Both the position numbers and the translations under genes were made by a program. From Euzebyales bacterium (lineage in GTDB: Bacteria; Actinomycetota; Nitriliruptoria; Euzebyales; JAHELV01): 32,865 nt of DNA. Under the pieces are notes generated by a model. It saw only the letters and a list, made by a program, of their open reading frames with translations, ran no database searches and was not told the origin of the DNA. This document shows positions 27,486-32,865 of the stretch, piece by piece; position 1 is the first letter of the stretch; every line of letters begins with the position of its first letter. The stretch spans positions 1-32,865 of the forward strand of contig DATHVN010000188.1 in assembly GCA_035461305.1 (NCBI GenBank), given 5' to 3'.

Positions 27486-27973
27486 GTGGACCCGCTCGAG
27501 ATCAGACCGGCCCGGCCCGACGACGCCGAACAGATCCTGGGCCTGCAGCGCGCCGCCTACCGGATCGAGGCCGAGCGCTACGGCGACGTCACTCTGCCGC
27601 CGCTGGCCGAGACGCTCGACGACCTCATGGCGATGTTCGACACGCACACGATCCTGGTCGCGCGTCGTCCGTCGCGGCCGATCCGATGGTCGGGACGGTG
27701 CGCGCGCGGCTGGTCGGCGACACGGCGCACGTCGCGCGCCTGGCGGTGCGCCCCGCCCCGCAGGGGCACGGGATCGGCCGGCGGCTGCTCGTCGCGATCG
27801 AGCGGGCGGTGGCACCGGTGGACCGCTACGAGCTGTTCACCGGCCACCGCAGCGAGCGCAACCTACGGCTCTACGCGCGTGCCGGCTACCGCAGAATGCG
27901 GACGGTGCGCGAGTCGGACCGTGTGTCGTTGATCTTCCTCGAGAAGGTGGTCGCCAACGGAGGTGCGCGATGA
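27486..27973 (+). pseudogene. GNAT acetyltransferase with one frameshift
   Basis: The N-terminal frame from GTG 27486 (GGAG 6 nt upstream) reads VDPLEIRPARPDDAEQILGL, then AAYRIEAERYGD, ending with ILVA. A 1-bp loss near 27662 moves the rest to another frame: ADPMVGTVRARLVGD, ARLAVRPAPQGHGIGRRLL (motif A) and ERNLRLYARAGYRRM. One added base yields an uninterrupted protein of 162 aa with a normal C-terminus, so an assembly error is the simplest alternative to real decay. The stop overlaps the next ATG (ATGA), a coupling that suggests the gene was functional until recently. Confidence 0.8.
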
Positions 27974-28407
27974 CCGGTCTGCTGGTGATCCTCGCGATGG
28001 CGGTCGCGGGAGGCGCGGCCATCGCGCTGCAGGCTCAGCTTGCCGGCGTCGTCAGCGACCGCGTCGGCACACTCGAGGCGGTGTTCATCACGTACGGTGT
28101 CGGTGGCGTACTCTCGGGCGTGCTCATGCTGCTGGCCAGAGGCGGCAACCTGGCCCAGCTCCGCCACCTGCCGGCCTACATCTACCTCGCGGGAGCATTC
28201 GGCCTCGTGATCGTCGGGGCCATCTCGTTCAGCGTCGGGCGCCTGGGAGTCGTCCGCGGGCTGCTGCTCATCACGGTCGCGCAGTTCGTCGTGTCCGCGG
28301 CGATCGACCAGTTCGGCTGGTTCGGTGCCGACGTCCAGCCGCTCACGCTCGCGAAGGCCAGCGGCATCGTCCTGCTGCTCTGCGGAGGGTGGCTCGTCCT
28401 GCGATGA
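27970..28407 (+). CDS. Small DMT-superfamily membrane protein, DUF606/YdcZ-like
   Basis: A 145-aa integral membrane protein with about five hydrophobic helices and a total length typical of the DUF606 half-transporters. The first helix MTGLLVILAMAVAGGAAIAL is followed by QAQLAGVV, a DUF606 hallmark; later helices include YLAGAFGLVIVGAISFSVGR and ASGIVLLLCGGWLVLR. Such proteins work as homo- or heterodimers; substrates are unknown. It overlaps the broken GNAT gene by 4 nt. Confidence 0.8.
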   Translation: MTGLLVILAMAVAGGAAIALQAQLAGVVSDRVGTLEAVFITYGVGGVLSGVLMLLARGGNLAQLRHLPAYIYLAGAFGLVIVGAISFSVGRLGVVRGLLLITVAQFVVSAAIDQFGWFGADVQPLTLAKASGIVLLLCGGWLVLR

Positions 28408-28515
28408 CCGTGGCCGGGACACCAGCTGAACACCCGTCGACATCGTCCGACCAGAGCAGCGCCTGCTCGGTAGGCTGCGTCGATCATCGACGGCTCTGCG
28501 AACGCTGGTGACCGC

Positions 28516-28742
28516 ATGTCCACGCGTGGCAGCTACGAGCCCGGCACCCCCTGCTGGGTCGATCTCATGTCTTCCGATGTCGACGCCTCGACGACCTTCT
28601 ACACAGGCCTGTTCGGGTGGGAGCCCAGGACCAGCTCGATGGGCGGCAGCTTCATGATCATGCAGCCTGCGCCGAGGGCTGACGGGCACCACGTCGCTTC
28701 CTCGCGTCGGGCCTGCCGGTCGGGGCCGTTGGGCGGACGTCC
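28516..28742 (+). pseudogene. Truncated VOC-family gene
   Basis: The ATG at 28516 starts SYEPGTPCWVDLMSSDVDAS, then TTFYTGLFGWE, the N-terminus of two-domain glyoxalase-like proteins. After a frameshift another frame reads RRFLASGLPVGAVG (from 28692), the expected third strand. The gene then stops being recognisable where the racemase gene ends on the opposite strand, so more than two thirds of the family length is missing. Confidence 0.65.
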
Positions 28743-29858
28743 TCAGCTCCGGCCGTCGAGCCCCCACGCGCGCAGCACGGTGGGATCGTCGTCCGCGCTG
28801 TCCGCCGTCCGGACCGCCGACCGCGAGAACCGCGGGGCCGCCGCCGGCTGGCGCCCACCCGCCGCCCAGTCGTGGTGGCTGTCGCGATGCGCCAGGTGTG
28901 GATGCGCCACCGCCTCCTCGAGGCTGAGCACAGGCGCGACGCACGCGTCGCTGCCGGCGAACCGTGTCGCCCACGCATCGCGGGGCCGCTGCAGGAACGT
29001 CGCCGCGATGTGGGCCCGCAGCTGCGGCCAGCCGGCACGATCGTCGCGGTCGGGCCAGCTCGAGGTGTCCACCGAGTCCGCGACGCCGTCGAGGAACGCG
29101 GCGTAGAACTGCGGCTCGAGCGCTGCGAGGGCAACGTACCCACCGTCGGCGCAGAGGTACGTGTCGTAGAAGGGCGCGCCGCCGTCGAGGAGGTTCGCAC
29201 CCCGCTCGTGACGGTGGATGCCGGCGTTGCGGAGGCTCCACGTCTGTGCGAGCAGCAGTGACACGCCGTCGATCATCGCGGCGTCGACGACCTGCCCGCG
29301 GCCGGACCGTTCACGCTCGAGCAGCGCGGCAAGCACACCGGCGACCAGCAGCATCCCACCGCCACCGTAGTCGGCGACCAGGTTCAGCGGGATGGCAGGC
29401 TTGCCGCCGGCTGGTCCGATGAGCGACAGCGCACCCGAGATCGCCAGGTACGTCAGGTCGTGCCCGGCCCGGTCCGCCAGCGGGCCCCTCTGACCCCAGC
29501 CGGTCATGCGTGCGTAGACCAGCCCGGGGTTGCGCTCACCGCAGGTCTCGGGTCCGATGCCCAGCCGCTCCGTCACCCCCGGGCGGAAGCCCTCGACCAG
29601 CACGTCCGCCCGCTCCACCAGGTCCAGCGCTCGCGCCAGGCCGGCCCGGTCCCGCAGATCGAGCGTGATCGTCGCTCGTCCGCGGTTGGTGACCTCGTGC
29701 TCGGGTGGCACCAGTGCGGTGCCGCCGCCCGGTCGCGCCACACGCAGGACGTGCGCGCCCAGGTCCGCCAACAGCATGCAGCCGAAGGGCGCAGGTCCGA
29801 GCCCGGCGAGCTCGAGGACGCGGATGCCGTCGAGCGGACCGGCTGTCCGAGCGGTCAC
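28743..29858 (-). CDS. CaiB/BaiF CoA-transferase fold protein, alpha-methylacyl-CoA racemase type
   Basis: A 371-aa family III CoA-transferase fold enzyme most like alpha-methylacyl-CoA racemase (mycobacterial Mcr). It would invert 2-methylacyl-CoA thioesters so branched chains can enter beta-oxidation. Landmarks: GPLDGIRVLELAGLGPAPFG, NRGRATITLDLRD, VLVEGFRPGVTERLGIGPE, YARMTGWGQRGPLADRAGHD, GANLLDGGAPFYDTY, and the C-terminal APRFSRSA. Catalytic His and Asp would be in RAGHD and VVDAAMIDG, from family knowledge. It starts with GTG overlapping the stop of the acyl-CoA dehydrogenase (GTGA). Much longer in-frame extensions on this strand are non-coding. Confidence 0.93.
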   Translation of the reverse strand: MTARTAGPLDGIRVLELAGLGPAPFGCMLLADLGAHVLRVARPGGGTALVPPEHEVTNRGRATITLDLRDRAGLARALDLVERADVLVEGFRPGVTERLGIGPETCGERNPGLVYARMTGWGQRGPLADRAGHDLTYLAISGALSLIGPAGGKPAIPLNLVADYGGGGMLLVAGVLAALLERERSGRGQVVDAAMIDGVSLLLAQTWSLRNAGIHRHERGANLLDGGAPFYDTYLCADGGYVALAALEPQFYAAFLDGVADSVDTSSWPDRDDRAGWPQLRAHIAATFLQRPRDAWATRFAGSDACVAPVLSLEEAVAHPHLAHRDSHHDWAAGGRQPAAAPRFSRSAVRTADSADDDPTVLRAWGLDGRS

Positions 29859-31000
29859 AGACCCAGTCCGCGCCCGATGATCTCCTTCATGATCTCGGTC
29901 GTGCCGCCGTAGATCGTCTGGACGCGCGCGTCGGCGAAGTCCCTGCTGATCTGGTACTCGCGCATGTAGCCGTAACCCCCGTGCAGCTGCAGGCACCGGT
30001 CGGCGACCCGGACCTGCAGCTCGGTGGTCCACCACTTGGCCTTCGCGGCGTCCTCCGGGGTCAGCTCGCCCTCGAGGTGCCGCGCGATGCACGCGTCGAC
30101 GAACACCCGAGCGATCGTCACCTCGGTGTCGAGCTCGGCGAGCAGGAAGCGGCTGTGCTGGAACGACCCGACCGGCGCGCCGAACGCGGTGCGCTCCTTG
30201 ACGTAGGCCAGCGTGCGCTCCAGCGCGCCCTCCGCGGCCGCGACGGCGCTGATCGCGATCGCGAGCCGCTCCTGGGGCAGGTGCGACACCAGATGGCGGA
30301 AGCCGTCGCCCTCGGCGCCGAGGCGGTTGGCGACCGGCACCCTCGCGTCGGTGAAGGCCAGCTCGCTGGTGTCCTGGGCGTGCAGCCCCAGCTTGTGCAG
30401 GTTGCGGCCACGTGAGAAGCCAGGGGTGTCGTCCTCGACCACGAGCAGTGTCAGGCCCCCGTGGCGGTCCTCGCCGGTCCGGCAGACCGTGACGACCAGG
30501 TCCGCGTGCTGACCGTTGGAGATGAAGGTCTTCGATCCGTTGACGAGGTAGTCGTCGCCGTCGCGCACCACGCGGGTGCTGATGCCCGCCAGGTCGCTTC
30601 CTGCGCCAGGTTCGGTCATGGCCACCGCCAGCACGGTGTCGCCGGTCGCGACGCCGGGCAGCCACCGCGCCTGCTGCGCCTCGTCGGCGAGGTCGAGCAG
30701 GTAGGGCAGCACGATGTCGTTGATCAGGCTGAACGACAGCCCGACCGAGTTCGCTCCGGCTCGTGCGAACTCCTCGATGACGACGGCGTTGAACCGGAAG
30801 TCGTCGATGCCCATGCCGCCGTGCGCCTCCGGCACCGCGAAGCCGAGCAGCCCCAAGGCCCCCGCCTCGGTGAACAGGCGCCGGTCGATCATGCCCTTGG
30901 CATCCATGTCGTCGAGCTGGCCGACGACGCGGTCGGTGATGAAGTCGCGGACGACCTCTCGCAGGCTGTCGTGCTCTGGCTCGAAGATCGTGCGGCGCAT
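29855..31000 (-). CDS. Acyl-CoA dehydrogenase
   Basis: FAD enzyme of beta-oxidation, 381 aa, passing electrons to ETF. It begins MRRTIFEPEHDSLREVVRDF. FAD/substrate motifs follow: VLAVAMTEPGAGSDLAGIST, GSKTFISNGQHADLVV, RTAFGAPVGSFQ and LQLHGGYGYMREY. The catalytic Glu is in IYGGTTEIMKEIIGR. AGGAG lies 6 nt before the ATG at 31000; an in-frame upstream ATG at 31039 lacks a ribosome site. It forms an operon with the racemase by a 4-nt overlap. An inverted repeat at 31053-31078 lies in its promoter region. Partner electron acceptor: the EtfD-like protein at 2104-4212 would act downstream of ETF. Confidence 0.96.
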   Translation of the reverse strand: MRRTIFEPEHDSLREVVRDFITDRVVGQLDDMDAKGMIDRRLFTEAGALGLLGFAVPEAHGGMGIDDFRFNAVVIEEFARAGANSVGLSFSLINDIVLPYLLDLADEAQQARWLPGVATGDTVLAVAMTEPGAGSDLAGISTRVVRDGDDYLVNGSKTFISNGQHADLVVTVCRTGEDRHGGLTLLVVEDDTPGFSRGRNLHKLGLHAQDTSELAFTDARVPVANRLGAEGDGFRHLVSHLPQERLAIAISAVAAAEGALERTLAYVKERTAFGAPVGSFQHSRFLLAELDTEVTIARVFVDACIARHLEGELTPEDAAKAKWWTTELQVRVADRCLQLHGGYGYMREYQISRDFADARVQTIYGGTTEIMKEIIGRGLGL

Positions 31001-31052
31001 GCGGCGCTCCTGTCGCGCAGATCGTGCGGTCGCGCACACTACAGTAGGCCGC

Positions 31053-31078
31053 GTGCCGACCCGTCATGCGGTCGGCAC
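31053..31078. promoter_or_regulatory. Inverted repeat between acyl-CoA dehydrogenase and NUDIX genes
   Basis: GTGCCGAC (31053-31060), a 10-nt spacer and GTCGGCAC (31071-31078) form a perfect repeat in a divergent intergenic region, about 55 bp upstream of the dehydrogenase ATG. TAGTGT and TACTGT hexamers on the minus strand nearby could be its -10. A TetR- or GntR-type operator is plausible; the cognate regulator is not in the window. Confidence 0.4.
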
Positions 31079-31181
31079 ACGTTGTCCACACCCGTGGACG
31101 CCGGCGTAGGGGCCGGGCGTCGTACCGTGTGGCCGTCCCGACCGACACTGCAATGTGAGCAGCCCGACCAAGGATGCGTGG

Positions 31182-31715
31182 GTGCAGGACATCTCCACGA
31201 CGCCGAGCTGGCTGGCCGAAGAGGACCTGGCGTGGGTCCGGGAGCGGGTGCCGCTGGTGTGCGTCGACGCCGTGCCCGTGCGGCTCGACCACCTCGGGCA
31301 GGTCGAGAAGGTCGGCCTGCTGCTGCGGGCGCTGCCCGACACGACGGTGAGCCGGGCGATCGTGACCGGACGGATCCTGCGTGGTGAGACGGTGCGCGAG
31401 GCGCTCTGGCGTCACCTGACCAAGGACCTGGGACCGGACTGTGACCCGCAGCTTCCGGCCTCGATCACACCGTTCACGGTGGTCGAGTACTTCCCCGACC
31501 CCCAGCGCACGGGCTTCCACGATCCGCGCCAGCACACCGTGAGCCTCGCCTACGTCGTGCCGGTCAACGGCGAGTGCCGTCCCGCCGAGGACGCGCTCGA
31601 CTTCGCCTGGCTCACCGTGGACGAGGTGACCAGTCGCGCGGTGGTGTCGGAGATGTCCCAGGGCCACGACCGCGTCGTGCGCCACGCCCTCGCGTACTGC
31701 CGCCGCCTGCCATGA
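31182..31715 (+). CDS. NUDIX-fold protein, DUF4916 type
   Basis: An actinobacterial NUDIX-like protein, 177 aa from the preferred GTG. It starts DISTTPSWLAEEDLAWVRER then VPLVCVDAVPVR, has the degenerate Nudix box GRILRGETVREALWRHLTKD followed by LG, and ends EDALDFAWLTVDEV, as in DUF4916. The usual REUxEE core is replaced, so hydrolase activity is uncertain. The GTG at 31182 has AAGGA 7 nt upstream; an in-frame GTG at 31155 would add 9 residues but has no ribosome site. It is divergent from the acyl-CoA dehydrogenase operon. The 164 bp after its stop hold no recognisable feature. Confidence 0.83.
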   Translation: MQDISTTPSWLAEEDLAWVRERVPLVCVDAVPVRLDHLGQVEKVGLLLRALPDTTVSRAIVTGRILRGETVREALWRHLTKDLGPDCDPQLPASITPFTVVEYFPDPQRTGFHDPRQHTVSLAYVVPVNGECRPAEDALDFAWLTVDEVTSRAVVSEMSQGHDRVVRHALAYCRRLP

Positions 31716-31879
31716 CGGCCCGCACAGCGTCGCGGCGCGACGCGCACACCGGCGGGATACGCCGATCGGATGACGCCACGGCACCTCCGCCGGGACAGGC
31801 TTGCTGACCGAGCTCGAGTGGCGACCGACATCGCCGCCGCTGAGCCTCGACATCGATGAGCGCCGACTGAGGACACCGG

Positions 31880-32865
31880 GTGAAGAAGTGGGGCGCCCTG
31901 GCTGTGTTGACCGCCGCGCAGTTCCTGATGGTCCTGGACCGGGCGGTCATGAACGTCTCGATCAGCCAGCTGGTCACAGACTTCGACACGACGGTGACCG
32001 TCATCCAGGGCGTCATCACCCTGTACTCGTTGGTGATGGCCGCCCTCATGGTCACGGGGGGCAAGGTCGGCGATCTCGTCGGGCGGCGCCGTGCCTTGCC
32101 ATCGGACTCGTCATCTATGCGGCGGGATCCGCGTTGACGCCGCGTGGTCGGTGCCCGCGCTCGGCTTCGGCTGGTCGGTGCTGGAAGGGATCGGCGCGGC
32201 ACTGGTGCTGCCTGCCCTCGTCGCGCTGATCGCGGCAACTATGCGGGCCGCGACCGTGTAGTGGCCTACGCCCTGATCGGTGGCGTCGCCGGCGTCGGCA
32301 TCGCCGTCGGGCCGATCCTCGGAGGCTGGCTGACCACGGACTACACCTGGCGGCTCGTGTTCATTGGCGAGGTCGTCGTCGCCATCGCGATCCTCGGGTC
32401 CCCTGCGCATCATCAGTGAGGTCGAGCGGACCGGCCCGGCGCCGCAGCTCGACTGGGTCGGTTCGGTGTTGTCGGCGGCCGGGCTCGAGCTGGCGGTGTT
32501 CGGGATCCTGCAGGCGAGCACGTGGGGCGGGCTGCTGCCGAAGAACTCACCGGTCGAGGTCTTCGGATTCGCGCTGACCCCCCTTCGTCGTGGCGGCCGG
32601 TATCGGGGTCCTCGCGGTGTTCGCGGCCTGACGATGTCCATCCTCGGGATCGGCATGGGTCTCGTGGCCTCGCAGCTCGGGAACATCATCCAGTCGGCGG
32701 TCGGGCCGGCACAACGCCAGCGAGGCGGGTGGACTCCAGTGGACCGCACAGCAGCTCGGGTCGTCGCTGGGTGTGGCGTTGATCGGCGCATCGTCCTGAC
32801 CGGGCTGTCGGCCACGTTCGTGAACCAGGTCGCAGGTGACGAGCGGATCTCTGCGGACGTCGCGT
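31880..32865 (+). pseudogene. MFS (DHA2-type) drug transporter, multiply broken, runs off the edge
   Basis: The first frame starts GTG at 31880 (AGGA 6 nt upstream) and reads MVLDRAVMNVSISQLVTDFD and MVTGGKVGDLVGRRRA, the 14-helix exporter N-terminus. The protein then continues in successive frames: AIGLVIYAAGSALT, GFGWSVLEGIGAALVLPAL, NYAGRDRVVAYALIGGVAG, GPILGGWLTTDYTWRLVF, TGPAPQLDWVGSVLSAAG, LLPKNSPVEVFGFALTP, and finally GIGMGLVASQLGNIIQSAVG, LQWTAQQLGSSLGVALIG and GLSATFVNQVAGDERI. At least six frameshifts (losses and an extra C near 32580) are needed. Roughly 150-200 residues between about helices 8 and 12 are absent near 32630, so this is genuine decay. The 3' end is outside the window. 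Confidence 0.8.

Noticed and set aside
28743-31853. A single 1036-codon minus-strand open frame
   Set aside because: Only its last 371 codons encode the racemase; the rest lies out of frame over the acyl-CoA dehydrogenase and antisense to the NUDIX gene.

Overview
This 32.9 kb window is very GC-rich and comes from an actinobacterium. The evidence is a dnaK-grpE-dnaJ-hspR operon with a HAIR-like HspR operator, a RamB-type regulator divergent from isocitrate lyase, a mycobacterial-style trans-acting enoyl-reductase homologue, an alpha-methylacyl-CoA racemase of mycobacterial Mcr type, a DUF4916 NUDIX protein and frequent leaderless starts. The order cannot be fixed by eye; a deep-branching actinobacterium is possible. 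No rRNA, tRNA, CRISPR array, insertion sequence or phage gene was recognised.

Layout. 1-4.2 kb: a nearly complete ROK sugar kinase (minus), dcd, a strong terminator hairpin, a 56-aa unannotated-looking small ORF, and a membrane Fe-S oxidoreductase of the EtfD/FadF kind. 4.3-9.1 kb: a VapBC-like pair with an altered toxin active site, a DUF192 lipoprotein coupled to a 45-aa membrane peptide, an SDR, a VOC protein, an enoyl-reductase homologue, and remains of a methyltransferase and a sulfotransferase. 9.2-13.5 kb: the Hsp70 operon. 13.6-17.5 kb: a CAP-domain lipoprotein, aceA and ramB. 17.5-19.9 kb: a broken PIG-L deacetylase and a broken catalytic-core-only threonyl-tRNA synthetase, the latter behind an intact threonine-rich leader peptide and terminator. 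19.95-25.1 kb: a tightly packed signalling/redox/transport module. 25.2-28.5 kb: GNAT, class II aldolase, HIT protein, broken GNAT and a small DUF606 transporter. 28.5-32.9 kb: a VOC remnant, a racemase/acyl-CoA dehydrogenase operon, a NUDIX protein and a heavily broken MFS transporter running off the right edge.

The most interesting locus is 19953-25110. A response-regulator receiver is fused to a glutaredoxin-like domain and a TrxB-like flavoprotein that lacks the usual CxxC. It overlaps a cyclic-nucleotide-domain histidine kinase by 4 nt, and that kinase ends in the same CTAG as a convergent cation:proton antiporter carrying an RCK domain and a C-terminal UBP-type zinc finger. The output of this kinase is therefore likely enzymatic rather than DNA binding.

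Metabolically, the acyl-CoA dehydrogenase, racemase, EtfD-like protein, isocitrate lyase and RamB form a coherent route for fatty acid and acetate use. Seven genes in the window carry frameshifts, stops or deletions; true decay and assembly indel errors are both possible for the mildest cases.
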